Notes under the pieces: model-generated
Seen by the model: the letters and a program-made list of their open reading frames with translations, nothing else
Told to the model about the DNA's origin: nothing
The model's database searches: none
Position numbers and translations under genes: made by a program
Shown: positions 17,822 through 26,739 of the stretch, one piece after another
Position numbering within the stretch: position 1 is the first letter of the stretch
Layout of the letters: the number at the start of each line of letters is the position of its first letter
Assembly: GCF_013523055.1 (NCBI RefSeq)
Contig: NZ_JAAMQM010000006.1
Coordinates: 62,001-126,000 of the forward strand
Reading direction: 5' to 3'
Source of the DNA: Pseudomonas capeferrum
GTDB lineage: Bacteria > Pseudomonadota > Gammaproteobacteria > Pseudomonadales > Pseudomonadaceae
Length of the DNA stretch: 64,000 nt

Positions 17822-18742
17822 ATGACTAGCCCTACTCCCGTCACCCAGGCTGACGTCGTTGACCAAAGCCTGCTGTATCCATCGCCCTACAAGGAATTCT
17901 GGCAGGCCTTCTCGCGCAACAAGGGCGCCGTAGCTGGCCTGGCCTTCATGTGCCTGATCGTCTTCTGCGCCTTGTTCGCCCCCTGGATCGCCCCTCATGA
18001 CCCCAGCGAACAGTACCGCGAGTTTCTCCTGACGCCGCCGGTCTGGCTCGAGGGCGGCAATTGGCAGTTCATCCTCGGCACCGACGAAGTGGGCCGCGAC
18101 CTGCTGTCGCGTCTGATCCAGGGTGCCCGCCTGTCGCTGCTGATCGGCCTGTCGTCGGTGGTGATGTCGCTGATTCCCGGGATCCTGCTGGGCCTGCTGG
18201 CGGGCTTCTTTCCGCGTTTGCTGGGCCCCTCGATCACCCGGCTGATGGACATCATGCTGGCGCTGCCTTCGCTGCTGCTGGCGGTGGCCATCGTCGCGAT
18301 TCTCGGCCCTGGCCTGATCAATACGGTGATCGCCATCGCCATCGTCTCGCTGCCGTCCTACGTGCGCCTGACCCGCGCAGCGGTCATGGGCGAGCTCAAC
18401 CGCGACTACGTCACCGCCGCGCGCCTGGCGGGGGCGAGCCTGCCACGCCTGATGTTCATCACCGTGCTGCCCAACTGCATGGCACCGCTGATCGTGCAGG
18501 CGACCTTGAGCTTCTCTTCGGCGATCCTCGATGCCGCTGCCTTGGGCTTCCTCGGCCTTGGCGTACAGCCGCCGACGCCCGAATGGGGCACCATGCTGGC
18601 TTCGGCCCGCGATTACATCGAGCGGGCCTGGTGGGTAGTGAGCCTGCCTGGCCTGACCATCCTGCTCAGCGTGCTGGCAATCAACCTGATGGGCGACGGG
18701 CTGCGCGATGCGCTGGACCCGAAACTCAAGAATGCCGCCTGA
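17822..18742 (+). CDS. dppC: Dipeptide ABC transporter permease DppC
   Basis: The second membrane subunit, 306 residues. A hydrophilic N terminus carries the OppC_N domain ([19 protein letters not shown]) and is followed by six helices. Landmarks are [17 protein letters not shown] in the first periplasmic region and the EAA loop [19 protein letters not shown]. The C-terminal end [15 protein letters not shown] is standard for the family. TGAGG ahead of the ATG serves as the ribosome-binding site and overlaps the dppB stop region. It is cotranscribed with dppB and dppD. Confidence 0.96.
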   Translation: MTSPTPVTQADVVDQSLLYPSPYKEFWQAFSRNKGAVAGLAFMCLIVFCALFAPWIAPHDPSEQYREFLLTPPVWLEGGNWQFILGTDEVGRDLLSRLIQGARLSLLIGLSSVVMSLIPGILLGLLAGFFPRLLGPSITRLMDIMLALPSLLLAVAIVAILGPGLINTVIAIAIVSLPSYVRLTRAAVMGELNRDYVTAARLAGASLPRLMFITVLPNCMAPLIVQATLSFSSAILDAAALGFLGLGVQPPTPEWGTMLASARDYIERAWWVVSLPGLTILLSVLAINLMGDGLRDALDPKLKNAA

Positions 18743-18752
18743 GGAGAATGTC

Positions 18753-19721
18753 ATGTCACTGTTGCAGATCAACAACCTGAACGTGCGCTTCGGCGATGCC
18801 GGCGCCGTTCCCGTGGTCGATGGCCTGGACCTGGCCGTCGACGCTGGCGAGATCCTGGCGATCGTCGGGGAGTCGGGCTCGGGCAAGTCGGTCACCATGA
18901 TGGCCGTGATGGGCCTGATCGAGGCCCCCGGCCGGATCACCGCCGATGTCCTGTCCTTCGCCGGCACCGACATGCTCAAGCTCAGCGGTCGCCAGCGCCG
19001 CAAGGTGGTCGGCAAAGATATCGCCATGGTCTTCCAGGATCCGATGACCGCCCTCAATCCGAGCTACACGGTGGGCTATCAGATCGAGGAAGTCCTGCGC
19101 CAGCACCTGGGCCTGAAGGGCAAGGCGGCGCGCCAGCGGGCCCTGGAATTGTTGAAGAAGGTCGAGATTCCGGCCCCTGAAAGCCGTCTGGATGCTTACC
19201 CGCATCAACTCTCCGGCGGCATGAGCCAGCGCGTGGCCATTGCCATGGCCATTGCCGGCGAACCCAAGCTGCTGATCGCCGACGAGCCGACCACTGCCTT
19301 GGACGTGACCATCCAGGCGCAGATCATGGACCTGCTGGTCAACCTGCAGAAGGAGCGCAACATGGCGCTGATCCTGATCACTCACGATCTGGCCGTGGTG
19401 GCGGAGACAGCCAAGCGGGTGTGCGTGATGTACGCGGGCCAGGCCGTGGAGGTCGGTCAGGTGCCGGAGCTGTTCGACGTGCCTGCCCACCCTTACAGCG
19501 AAGCGCTGTTGGCTGCTATCCCCGAACACAGCATCGGTGCCGAACGCCTGGCCACCCTGCCCGGCATCGTTCCGGGTCGCTATGACCGTCCGCAAGGCTG
19601 CCTGCTGTCGCCACGTTGTCCGTACGTGCGGGACAACTGCCGCACCCAGCGACCCACCCTTGACCCGAAAGCGCACAGTCTGGCGCGCTGCTTCTATCCG
19701 CTGAATCAGGAGGTGGCGTGA
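18753..19721 (+). CDS. dppD: Dipeptide ABC transporter ATPase DppD
   Basis: A cytoplasmic ATP-binding subunit of 322 residues, starting [17 protein letters not shown]. It shows Walker A GESGSGKS near residue 43, the Q-loop [11 protein letters not shown], signature LSGGMSQRV, Walker [15 protein letters not shown] and the switch histidine ITHDLA. The C-terminal oligopeptide-transporter extension has the Cys-rich block [14 protein letters not shown] with further cysteines, which in DppD/OppD-type subunits binds a 4Fe-4S cluster. AGGAG sits 6 bases before the ATG. The 15-codon in-frame extension from 18708 lies inside dppC and is not used. Confidence 0.96.
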   Translation: MSLLQINNLNVRFGDAGAVPVVDGLDLAVDAGEILAIVGESGSGKSVTMMAVMGLIEAPGRITADVLSFAGTDMLKLSGRQRRKVVGKDIAMVFQDPMTALNPSYTVGYQIEEVLRQHLGLKGKAARQRALELLKKVEIPAPESRLDAYPHQLSGGMSQRVAIAMAIAGEPKLLIADEPTTALDVTIQAQIMDLLVNLQKERNMALILITHDLAVVAETAKRVCVMYAGQAVEVGQVPELFDVPAHPYSEALLAAIPEHSIGAERLATLPGIVPGRYDRPQGCLLSPRCPYVRDNCRTQRPTLDPKAHSLARCFYPLNQEVA

Positions 19722-20692
19722 TGACTGTCGTACTCACCGCCCGCGAACTCACCCGTCACTACGAAGTCTCTCGCGGCCTGTTCAAGGGGCATGCGCTGGT
19801 GCGTGCGTTGAATGGCGTGTCGTTCGAGCTCGAAGCCGGCAAGACCCTGGCCGTGGTAGGCGAGTCCGGGTGTGGCAAGTCAACCCTGGCCCGCGCCCTG
19901 ACCCTGATCGAGGAGCCCACCGCCGGCTCGTTGCGGATCGCCGGGCAGGAGGTCAAGGGCGCCAGCAAGGCCGAGCGCAAGCAATTGCGCCGCGATGTGC
20001 AGATGGTCTTCCAGAGTCCGTATGCTTCGCTTAACCCACGACAGAAGATCGGCGACCAGTTGGCCGAACCTCTGCTGATCAATACCACGTTAAGCCGGGT
20101 CGAACGACGCGAGAAGGTCCAGGCGATGATGCAGCAGGTCGGCTTGCGTCCCGAACATTACCAGCGTTATCCGCACATGTTCTCGGGGGGACAGCGCCAG
20201 CGCATCGCCCTGGCCCGGGCCATGATGCTGCAACCCAAGGTGCTGGTGGCGGACGAACCGACCTCGGCGCTGGATGTGTCGATCCAGGCGCAGGTCCTCA
20301 ACCTGTTCATGGACCTGCAGCAGCAGTACCGGACGGCCTACGTGTTCATTTCCCACAACCTGGCGGTGGTGCGTCATGTGGCGGACGATGTGCTGGTGAT
20401 GTACCTGGGTCGACCGGTGGAGATGGGGCCCAAGGAGGACCTTTATCGCAACCCGTTGCATCCCTATACCCAGGCTCTACTGTCGGCGACGCCTACCCTC
20501 AAGCCCGACCCGACCAAGCCGCGGATCAAGATCGTGGGCGAGCTGCCCAACCCGCTCGACCCGCCCTCAGGCTGCGCCTTCCACAAACGCTGCCCCTATG
20601 CCACGCAGAAGTGCAGCGTGGATACACCCGCGTTCAGACCGGTAGGCTCGCGTCAGGTTGCCTGTCACTATGCCGAGCAGTTTCTTCAATAG
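19718..20692 (+). CDS. dppF: Dipeptide ABC transporter ATPase DppF
   Basis: The partner ATPase of DppD, 324 residues. Walker A is GESGCGKS, the signature [12 protein letters not shown], Walker [15 protein letters not shown], and the H-loop ISHNLAVV. The C-terminal extension contains [14 protein letters not shown], again a four-cysteine motif. The ATG overlaps the dppD stop by 4 bases (ATGA), so the two ATPases should be made in equal amounts. It is the last gene of the cluster and is followed by a rho-independent terminator. Confidence 0.96.
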   Translation: MMTVVLTARELTRHYEVSRGLFKGHALVRALNGVSFELEAGKTLAVVGESGCGKSTLARALTLIEEPTAGSLRIAGQEVKGASKAERKQLRRDVQMVFQSPYASLNPRQKIGDQLAEPLLINTTLSRVERREKVQAMMQQVGLRPEHYQRYPHMFSGGQRQRIALARAMMLQPKVLVADEPTSALDVSIQAQVLNLFMDLQQQYRTAYVFISHNLAVVRHVADDVLVMYLGRPVEMGPKEDLYRNPLHPYTQALLSATPTLKPDPTKPRIKIVGELPNPLDPPSGCAFHKRCPYATQKCSVDTPAFRPVGSRQVACHYAEQFLQ

Positions 20693-20729
20693 TTCGCTGC
20701 TGCGCCGAGAAACGCGCTTTGCGACCATG

Positions 20730-20767
20730 AAAAAAAACGCCGTCATCTGGGATGACGGCGTTTTTTT
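20730..20767. terminator. Bidirectional rho-independent terminator between dppF and the microprotein gene
   Basis: The arms ACGCCGTCATC and GATGACGGCGT, extended by A-run and T-run, flank the loop TGG. A seven-T tract follows on the plus strand and a matching A-tract precedes it, so it can end both dppF (plus) and the convergent microprotein gene (minus). Confidence 0.9.
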
Positions 20768-20780
20768 CAGTCCAGACCGA

Positions 20781-20852
20781 TCAGGTCAGGATAGCGATCA
20801 GAATGATCAGTGGAATTGGAATCCCAAGTACCCACAGTAAGATCGAGCGCAT
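20781..20852 (-). CDS. 23-residue hydrophobic membrane microprotein
   Basis: This short frame encodes MRSILLWVLGIP followed by a run of Ile, Leu and Pro, ending IAILT; it is almost certainly one transmembrane helix. AAGGAG (20860-20865) sits 7 bases before the ATG, an ideal ribosome-binding site, and a bidirectional terminator lies just past the TGA. It begins 34 bases after the end of the 320-residue membrane protein gene on the same strand, so the two are probably one transcript. The function is unknown. Similar tiny hydrophobic proteins occur in proteobacteria, but I cannot name a family with certainty. Confidence 0.72.
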   Translation of the reverse strand: MRSILLWVLGIPIPLIILIAILT

Positions 20853-20886
20853 GATATTTCTCCTTGTCTGACGGCTGAGCCGCGTA

Positions 20887-21849
20887 TTAACGAAGTGGCG
20901 CGGTGGTGGTGCGGGTCACGTGACGGTCGCCATAGTCCGCGCCATCGACGTCGATCCAGCGAGCCTGATCACGTTGACGACCACCGAATATGGCAGCCAG
21001 GCTGGCGAAGAAGGCGCCGCACAGCAGGGCAACGAAGGTCCACAGGGCGGTCCAGGCGGCGGCGGAGGCAGCGGCATCGGCAGCTTCCTGAGCCGCGACC
21101 TTGGCGTCCTGGGCGGTTTTCTGTACCTGAGCGTAGACCTGATCGACGCGGGCTTCGGCTTCGGCCTGGGTCAGACGGGTACGTTGGGCCACCAGTTGGG
21201 CCAGGTAGGTGCGGTCATCGGCATTCAGGGTGCCGTCGCCGGCCATGGCCTTGGTGAAGATGCGGCTGGCCACGCCATTGGCCGCGTCTTCGCTGACCGA
21301 GGATGGGCCATCGGTACGGAACAGGCTGTCGACGAAATAACCCATCGGATCACTGGTGCCATCGCTATTGGCCGCGGCGCCGCCAGCGGCTGCACCGGCT
21401 GCGGTCACGACACCGGAGGCCATGCTGGCGCCGGCCTGGGCACCTGCGCTGACGACGTTGCCGGCGGTGCTGATGATCAAGGTGAACGCCACCAAGGTAG
21501 CGACTGCCCATGCCAGGAAGCCATGCGCCGTATCGCGGAAATACACTTCATCGCCGTGCAGGTTGGCCCATTTGACGCGCAGGCGCCCGGCGATGTAGCC
21601 GCCAAGGCCCGATGCCAGGATCTGCGTAACCAGCAGCCATATGATTGTCGTGATGCCTAATGCTTTCGCGCTTGCGCCTTCGTTGGCCCAGGGAGAGGTG
21701 GCCGCAAAGCCCAGGCCTGCTCCAAGAATGACGAGAATCAGCGATAAAGCAGCCGCGCCAGCGGCGCCCGCGAAGATGGCTGCCCAGGACACGCCTGAGC
21801 GGTTGGAACCGTCGGTGACGGCAGAGGGGTATTCGGCAGTCGTGATCAT
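20887..21849 (-). CDS. Uncharacterised multi-pass membrane protein (320 aa)
   Basis: Not recognised with certainty; P. putida homologues carry only vague names such as PhnA-like. It has a hydrophilic start (MITTAEYPSAVTDGSNRSGVS), a hydrophobic pair with Gly-rich helices (residues about 22-50 and 66-90), another helix near 112-135, and then a long Ala-rich alpha-helical, probably coiled-coil, extracytoplasmic stretch (about 150-265). A final helix (WTALWTFVALLCGAFFASLA) and the polar tail GGRQRDQARWIDVDGADYGD follow. The glycine-rich helices resemble small-channel or stress-inducible membrane proteins. Upstream are a hairpin and a sigma-54-like promoter, and downstream is the 23-residue microprotein gene. 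The Shine-Dalgarno is weak. Confidence 0.8.
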   Translation of the reverse strand: MITTAEYPSAVTDGSNRSGVSWAAIFAGAAGAAALSLILVILGAGLGFAATSPWANEGASAKALGITTIIWLLVTQILASGLGGYIAGRLRVKWANLHGDEVYFRDTAHGFLAWAVATLVAFTLIISTAGNVVSAGAQAGASMASGVVTAAGAAAGGAAANSDGTSDPMGYFVDSLFRTDGPSSVSEDAANGVASRIFTKAMAGDGTLNADDRTYLAQLVAQRTRLTQAEAEARVDQVYAQVQKTAQDAKVAAQEAADAAASAAAWTALWTFVALLCGAFFASLAAIFGGRQRDQARWIDVDGADYGDRHVTRTTTAPLR

Positions 21850-21866
21850 TTGGGGAGCGCCTTATT

Positions 21867-21895
21867 TAGTGAGCGAGAAGTCCATTCGCTCACTA
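21867..21895. promoter_or_regulatory. Perfect 10-bp inverted repeat in the leader of the 320-aa gene
   Basis: TAGTGAGCGA (21867-21876) and TCGCTCACTA (21886-21895) flank a 9-base spacer, 17-46 bases ahead of the start codon. It overlaps the expected transcription start, so it could be an operator or an mRNA hairpin. Confidence 0.5.
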
Positions 21896-21899
21896 GTTA

Positions 21900-21917
21900 G
21901 TGCACTGGACGTGCCAA
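21900..21917 (-). promoter_or_regulatory. Sigma-54-type -24/-12 promoter candidate
   Basis: Read on the minus strand, TTGGCACGTCCAGTGCAC has GG and GC at the spacing of the consensus TGGCACG-N4-TTGC, differing only at the first T of TTGC. A sigma-70-like TTGACA (21921-21926, minus strand) lies just upstream, with a poor -10, and is the alternative. Confidence 0.45.
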
Positions 21918-22058
21918 ATGTGTCAATTCGTGAATTATATTAAAATCAATTACTTAGGTTGGAACGGGTATCCTAGGACCGTGCAAAATGCCAGATCAAG
22001 AGAGATGGGGCATGGTCTTCTGCAAGATGGAATAAGGATTCGGGCGTAAAACAGGAAT

Positions 22059-22103
22059 GGGGATGGGGATGGGGGATCATGGAAGGATGGCAGGGGGATT
22101 GGG
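22059..22103 (+). repeat. G-rich GGGGAT tandem tract, possible G-quadruplex
   Basis: Tracts GGGG, GGGG and GGGGG are separated by AT, followed 17 bases later by GGGGG-ATT-GGG. It is intergenic, on the plus strand, in a region with no plus-strand gene. Confidence 0.5.
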
Positions 22104-22150
22104 ATGGAGTGGTGAAGTTTCCTCTACTGGATGTATTGGATTGAAGTCTG

Positions 22151-22340
22151 TATTGCCAGGCGAGTCCTTCGGCCTCGAATCGCGGGGCTAGCCCGCTCGC
22201 CACCGGAAAGATGTAGGCTGAAAGTAAGCGGGTAACTACTTACGCCGTTTGAATCGCTCTATGCTGACCTTGCCTGGCAACGCCCCGGTGGCGAGCGGGC
22301 TTGCCCCGCGATTCGAGGCCGAAGGACTCGCCTGGCAATA
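22151..22340. repeat. 56-bp near-perfect inverted repeat containing type A REP cores (copy 2)
   Basis: The arms 22151-22206 and 22285-22340 are complementary at 55 of 56 positions, with a 78-base spacer. The inner parts are REP singlets (CGCGGGGC-AAGCCCGCTCGCC), but the outer 25-30 bases extend well past a normal REP unit. The spacer carries another copy of TTGCCTGGCAA and a GTAAG-CTTAC mini-hairpin. Confidence 0.9.
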
Positions 22341-22418
22341 GATACCGTTGGCGCGACACGATAGCGGTGGAAACACCAGTAGCCTGCGCAATGATATCTG
22401 TCTCCGACATCAACACGA

Positions 22419-22441
22419 CCAGGGCCGCTCAGCGGCCCTGG
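22419..22441 (-). terminator. Stem-loop after prfC
   Basis: CCAGGGCCGCT (22419-22429) is complementary to AGCGGCCCTGG (22431-22441), giving a tight GC-rich hairpin just past the prfC stop on the minus strand. No clear U-tract follows. Confidence 0.55.
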
Positions 22442-22448
22442 CCCGCGA

Positions 22449-24032
22449 TCAATGATGCTCGCGAGTAGCGCGGAATTTCACGTCCGGCCAGCGCTCTTCC
22501 ATCACCGCCAGGTTGACCCGGGTAGGCGCCAGGTAGGTCAGGTGGCCGCCACCATCGATGGCCAGGTTCTCCACGGCCTTGTTCTTGAAGTCCTCGAGCT
22601 TCTTCTTGTCGTCGCAGGTAATCCAGCGCGCCGACCACACGGTGATGGGCTCATAGCCGCATTCCACCTTGTACTCTTCCTTCAAGCGGCTGGCGACCAC
22701 GTCGAACTGCAGCACACCCACCGCGCCGAGAATGATGTCGTTGCTGCGCTCGGGGAAGAACACCTGGGTCGCGCCCTCCTCGGCAAGCTGCTGCAAGCCT
22801 TGGCGAAGCTGCTTGGACTTGAGCGGATCCTTCAGGCGCACGCGGCGGAACAGTTCCGGGGCGAAGTGGGGAATACCGGTGAAGCCCAGGCTCTCACCCT
22901 CGGTGAAGGTATCGCCGATCTGGATGGTACCGTGGTTGTGCAACCCGATGATGTCGCCGGCATAGGCCTCCTCCAGCTGCTCGCGCTCGGAGGAGAAGAA
23001 GGTCAACGCATCGCCGATCCTCAGGTCCTTGCCCAGGCGGACGTGACGCATCTTCATGCCCCTCTCGTACTTGCCCGAGCAGATACGCATGAAGGCGATA
23101 CGGTCGCGGTGCTTGGGGTCCATGTTCGCCTGGATCTTGAAGACGAAGCCGGTGAACTTCTCTTCCACAGGCTCGACGGTCCGCTCGTTGGCCACCCGGC
23201 CCAGCGGACGCGGCGCCCAGTCGACCACGGCGTCAAGCACATGATCGACGCCGAAGTTGCCCAGCGCGGTACCGAAGAATACCGGGGTCAGCTGACCGTT
23301 GAGGAACTCGTCCTGATTGAATTCGTGGCAGGCGCCCTGCACCAGCTCGAGCTGATCGACGAACGAATCGTACTGATCTCCCAGATGCGCGCGAGCTTCG
23401 TCGGAGTCCAGGTTCTCGATGATCCTGGCTTCGGTACGCTCGTGGCCATGGCCCGGCGTGTACGCGACGATGTAGTCGCCCGCCAGGTGATAGACGCCCT
23501 TGAAGTCCCGGTAGCAGCCGATCGGCCAGGTGATCGGCGCCGCCTTGATCTTCAACACCGCCTCGATCTCGTCGAGCAGCTCGATCGGGTCGCGAATGTC
23601 GCGGTCGAGCTTGTTGATGAAGCTGACGATCGGCGTGTCACGCAGGCGGCAGACGTCCATCAGGGCGATGGTCCGTGGCTCTACGCCCTTACCGCCGTCC
23701 AGTACCATCAGGGCCGAGTCCACGGCGGTCAGGGTGCGGTAGGTGTCTTCCGAGAAGTCTTCGTGACCGGGAGTGTCGAGCAGGTTGACCATGTGCTCGC
23801 GATAGGGGAACTGCATCACCGAGGTAGTGATCGAGATGCCGCGCTGCTTCTCCATTTCCATCCAGTCGGACGTGGCATGGCGGTCGGACTTGCGCGACTT
23901 CACCGTGCCCGCGACGGCAATCGCCTTGCCCATCAGCAGGAGCTTCTCGGTGATGGTGGTCTTACCCGCATCCGGGTGGGAAATGATGGCGAAAGTGCGG
24001 CGCTTCGCGACTTCGGCGGCCTGGTGGGTCAT
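22449..24032 (-). CDS. prfC: Peptide chain release factor 3
   Basis: RF3 is the translational GTPase that removes RF1/RF2 from the ribosome after termination. It has 527 residues, the typical length. G1 is SHPDAGKTT near residue 20, followed by switch I ([13 protein letters not shown]), G3 DTPGHEDF, G4 NKLD and the G5 region. Domains II and III follow, with [20 protein letters not shown] and the C-terminal [15 protein letters not shown]. It is transcribed alone toward a stem-loop, and about 115 bp separate its start from the next gene upstream on the same strand. Confidence 0.97.
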   Translation of the reverse strand: MTHQAAEVAKRRTFAIISHPDAGKTTITEKLLLMGKAIAVAGTVKSRKSDRHATSDWMEMEKQRGISITTSVMQFPYREHMVNLLDTPGHEDFSEDTYRTLTAVDSALMVLDGGKGVEPRTIALMDVCRLRDTPIVSFINKLDRDIRDPIELLDEIEAVLKIKAAPITWPIGCYRDFKGVYHLAGDYIVAYTPGHGHERTEARIIENLDSDEARAHLGDQYDSFVDQLELVQGACHEFNQDEFLNGQLTPVFFGTALGNFGVDHVLDAVVDWAPRPLGRVANERTVEPVEEKFTGFVFKIQANMDPKHRDRIAFMRICSGKYERGMKMRHVRLGKDLRIGDALTFFSSEREQLEEAYAGDIIGLHNHGTIQIGDTFTEGESLGFTGIPHFAPELFRRVRLKDPLKSKQLRQGLQQLAEEGATQVFFPERSNDIILGAVGVLQFDVVASRLKEEYKVECGYEPITVWSARWITCDDKKKLEDFKNKAVENLAIDGGGHLTYLAPTRVNLAVMEERWPDVKFRATREHH

Positions 24033-24147
24033 GGGAAATCGCCTGACTGGGGATCAAAAATGGGCGCAGATTATACCTGAAACCGTCCCCAGACCAAACT
24101 ACAACGCCAGCACCCCGCCGCGCGGGACCGGATGCCGGCGAATCCTG

Positions 24148-24723
24148 TCAGTGATCGTCCAGCAGCTCCTCGCCGATATGCGTGATCTCCAGACTCAGCG
24201 CCAGGATCGGGCCGCCACTGGATGCGGCATAGGCGAACCAGTGCTCTGCCACGGTCTCGCGCTTGTAGGCGCAAAGTACCTGGTTGGTGCATGTCCAGAA
24301 CTGCGCAGGGATCGCCTGACCGACGTTCAGCTCGTCACCGACGCTGATGAACTCGTCATCCTTAAGGGTCATCACGCTCCACAGCCGATCATGCCCGACC
24401 TGCTGATCATACAGGCCGGCGTAGCCGCTGTTGCCAAGGTCGAGATACCTGCTCTTAGCGTTGAAGTCCCTGCCGGTTCGGCGGCTCCATGACTGGATAT
24501 CGTAGTAACGTGCTCCACTGCGCTGCTCTTCCATGCAACGAAACCAGAAGTAATGCGGCTCGCGAGTGGCCTGCAACGACGTGACGATCATCCAGTCGTC
24601 CGCTACGCGTGCGGCGCTTCCCTTCTTGGGCACGATCTTGGCGAAATCGAGATAGCCTTCATAACCCTCTGTAGTCGAGCGCACGTGGGCAATGAATGAG
24701 CGTTGCTGGATGTGATTCATCAT
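24148..24723 (-). CDS. Hypothetical protein (191 aa)
   Basis: I do not recognise this protein. It is soluble with no signal peptide or membrane segment, begins MMNHIQQRSFIAHVRSTTEG and ends EITHIGEELLDDH. It is rich in Trp, Tyr and Phe (for example PHYFWFRCMEEQ, AIPAQFWTC and VAEHWFAYAASSGG) with five or fewer cysteines and no nucleotide-binding motif. It reads as a single beta-rich domain. Two adjacent ATG codons at 24723 and 24720 are possible starts, with AAGG about 10 bases upstream; an in-frame extension to 24780 adds a basic stretch but no better site. It lies upstream of prfC on the same strand, separated by 115 bp, so a functional link is uncertain. Confidence 0.65.
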   Translation of the reverse strand: MMNHIQQRSFIAHVRSTTEGYEGYLDFAKIVPKKGSAARVADDWMIVTSLQATREPHYFWFRCMEEQRSGARYYDIQSWSRRTGRDFNAKSRYLDLGNSGYAGLYDQQVGHDRLWSVMTLKDDEFISVGDELNVGQAIPAQFWTCTNQVLCAYKRETVAEHWFAYAASSGGPILALSLEITHIGEELLDDH

Positions 24724-25103
24724 GTTCTGGCTGCCTTGGGGGAATAATCGGTTCCTCCGCGACCGCTCTTTGCGGTTCACTGGAGCCCTTGATTCAACAG
24801 GGCCGCAGCGCTTTCAAGCAGCAGGAAAAAGCCCCTCGCGGAGAATAAAAGGGTGGCCAAATGCCGCTTCAGATGGGAACCTTTGCCCCCTTGGAGACGT
24901 CCTCTTTCCTGTTAATCCCTAGGCATTAGTCCTGGATCAGGGCTGGTTTTACCGGCATTTCGAGCCTGACGGGGCTTGGCTTATGGCGTGCCGTTCCGCT
25001 CCCCGCGGAACCGCTGCTACTACTCGCGAACACACTGCCTGCCGCCTGGAATGGCGGCCGCCACGGGAGTGTGTGCGCCGACAAGAAAATTAGGAGTCCG
25101 CCT
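24724..25103. other. 380-bp divergent spacer between the hypothetical gene and the osmoprotectant operon
   Basis: It should contain both promoters. The only structures I see are a 7-bp hairpin (GTTCCGC 24993-24999 with GCGGAAC 25005-25011) and short palindromic bits such as CCTAGG near 24919. No convincing open frame or sigma site stands out. Confidence 0.5.
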
Positions 25104-25817
25104 GTGGCTGAACGCTATGGCAAAGGGCTGTTGGGATGGGCCGCCGTGCTCATCATCCTGGCCCTGCTGATCCACTGGATCGGCTTAGATACGATCGTGC
25201 GTCACCGTGATGACCTGTTGTTCTACCTGCAAGCGCACCTGGTGCTGGTGTTGGCTTCGATGGCGGCGGCACTTGCAGTGGGCATTCCCGCCGGCATTGC
25301 GTTGAGTCGACCTCAACGGGTCGACAAGGCCGAACGCTTCATGCAGTTCTTCAACGTAGGCAACACCATTCCCCCTCTGGCCGTACTGGCCATCGCCCTC
25401 AGTGTCCTGGGCATCGGTGCCGGCCCCGCCATCTTCGCGCTGTTCATCGCCTCCCTCCTGCCCATCGTGCGCAATACCTACGAGGGCCTGAAAAACGTTC
25501 CCGCCTCGCTCAAGGAAGCCGCCACCGGCATCGGCATGACCCCGCGCCAGAGCCTTTGGCAGGTCGAACTGCCCTACGCCGTGCCGATCATCGTCGGTGG
25601 TGTGCGCGTGGCGCTGGCGCTGAACGTAGGTACCGCCCCGCTGGCATTCCTCATCGGCGCCAACAGCCTGGGTAGCCTGATCTTCCCTGGCATCGCGCTG
25701 AACAACCAGCCGCAACTGTTGTTGGGCGCCGCCGCGACAGCCCTGCTGGCGCTGTTGCTCGATGCGCTGGTGAGTTTCTCCAGCCGCCGCTGGCTGGAAC
25801 GCGGCCTGACCCAGTAA
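25104..25817 (+). CDS. Osmoprotectant (betaine/choline-type) ABC transporter permease, first
   Basis: An inner-membrane permease of the OpuB/OpuC or YehY/YehW class, 237 residues with about six helices. The conserved core reads NVGNTIPPLAVLAIALSVLG, followed by the EAA loop LKEAATGIGMTPRQSLWQVE and GANSLGSLIFPGIALNN. The GTG at 25104 has AGGAG 7 bases upstream and is preferred to the 11-codon extension. In this family two related permeases form a heterodimer; the partner is two genes downstream. Substrates of the family include glycine betaine, choline and proline betaine, and the exact one is not readable here. Confidence 0.9.
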   Translation: MAERYGKGLLGWAAVLIILALLIHWIGLDTIVRHRDDLLFYLQAHLVLVLASMAAALAVGIPAGIALSRPQRVDKAERFMQFFNVGNTIPPLAVLAIALSVLGIGAGPAIFALFIASLLPIVRNTYEGLKNVPASLKEAATGIGMTPRQSLWQVELPYAVPIIVGGVRVALALNVGTAPLAFLIGANSLGSLIFPGIALNNQPQLLLGAAATALLALLLDALVSFSSRRWLERGLTQ

Positions 25818-25830
25818 ACGAGGGAACCTC

Positions 25831-26739
25831 ATGAAAAGAATCACCTTGATCCTGGGTGCGGCCCTGCTGTTCGCCGGATTTGCCCAGGCAGCGGAAAAAC
25901 CGCTGATTCGCATCGGTGCCCGTGTGTTCACCGAACAGACCATCCTCGCCGAAATCACCGCGCAGTACCTCGAGAGCAAAGGGTACAAGACACGCATCAC
26001 CGCCGGCCTCGGCAGCAACCTGGCACGCCAGGCTCAGGAAACCGGGCAGTTGGACCTGATGTGGGAGTACACCGGTGTCTCGCTGGTGGCCTACAACCAC
26101 GTCGACGAACGCATGACGGACCCTGCCGCCACCTATGCGCTGGTCAAGAAGCTGGATAGCGAGAAAGACCTGATCTGGCTCGCCCCTTCGCGCTTCAGCA
26201 ATACCTACGCGCTGGGCCTGCCGCGCAAGGTGGCCGAGGCCTATCCGCAGATCGATACCATCAGCCAGCTCAGCCAGGCGTTGCGTGACGAAAAGGATCG
26301 CAAGCACCTGGTGGCCCTGGACACCGAGTTCGCCAATCGCCCTGACGGCCTGGTCGGCCTGAAGGAGACCTATGACCTGCAGGTCGGTCGCGAGAACATC
26401 CGCCAGATGAACAGCGGCCTGGTCTACACCGCGCTGCGCAACAACCAGGCCTTCTGCGGGCTGGTCTACACCACTGACGGTCGCCTGGATGCCTTCGGCA
26501 TCAAGTTGCTGGAAGACGACAAGCATTACTTCCCCGACTACACCGCCGCTCCAGTGATCCGCAAGCAGTTGCTGGATGCCAGCCCGGAACTGGCCGGTTT
26601 GCTCAAGCCACTGGCCGAAGCCCTTGATGGCGACACCATGCGTCACCTGAGCGCCCAGGCCGATGTGGAGCACCGCAGTCCGCGCCTGGTGGCCGCCGAG
26701 TTCCTGCGCGAGCATCCGATCAGCGAGGTACAGCCATGA
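25831..26739 (+). CDS. Osmoprotectant ABC transporter periplasmic binding protein
   Basis: A 302-residue OpuAC-domain protein. The signal peptide MKRITLILGAALLFAGFAQA is followed by the mature start AEKPLIRIGARVFTEQTILA, the standard opening of ProX/OpuBC-type betaine and choline binders. TAGLGSNLARQAQETGQLDLMWEYTGVSLV matches the hinge region, with aromatic residues likely to form the cation-pi cage. GAGGGAACCTC precedes the ATG. The gene sits between the two permease genes and overlaps the second by 4 bases. Confidence 0.9.
   Translation: MKRITLILGAALLFAGFAQAAEKPLIRIGARVFTEQTILAEITAQYLESKGYKTRITAGLGSNLARQAQETGQLDLMWEYTGVSLVAYNHVDERMTDPAATYALVKKLDSEKDLIWLAPSRFSNTYALGLPRKVAEAYPQIDTISQLSQALRDEKDRKHLVALDTEFANRPDGLVGLKETYDLQVGRENIRQMNSGLVYTALRNNQAFCGLVYTTDGRLDAFGIKLLEDDKHYFPDYTAAPVIRKQLLDASPELAGLLKPLAEALDGDTMRHLSAQADVEHRSPRLVAAEFLREHPISEVQP

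Larger units (their letters stand above)
21850..22448. other. 599-bp gene-free interval downstream of prfC
   Basis: It contains, from right to left, the prfC stem-loop, a very long inverted repeat (22151-22340), a G-rich GGGGAT tract (22059-22103), and the promoter/hairpin region of the 320-residue membrane protein (21867-21926). Short frames such as 21973-22203 on the minus strand overlap repeats and lack ribosome-binding sites. Confidence 0.75.

Noticed and set aside
21973..22203. 76-codon minus-strand frame
   Set aside because: Overlaps the G-rich tract and the long inverted repeat and has no ribosome-binding site.
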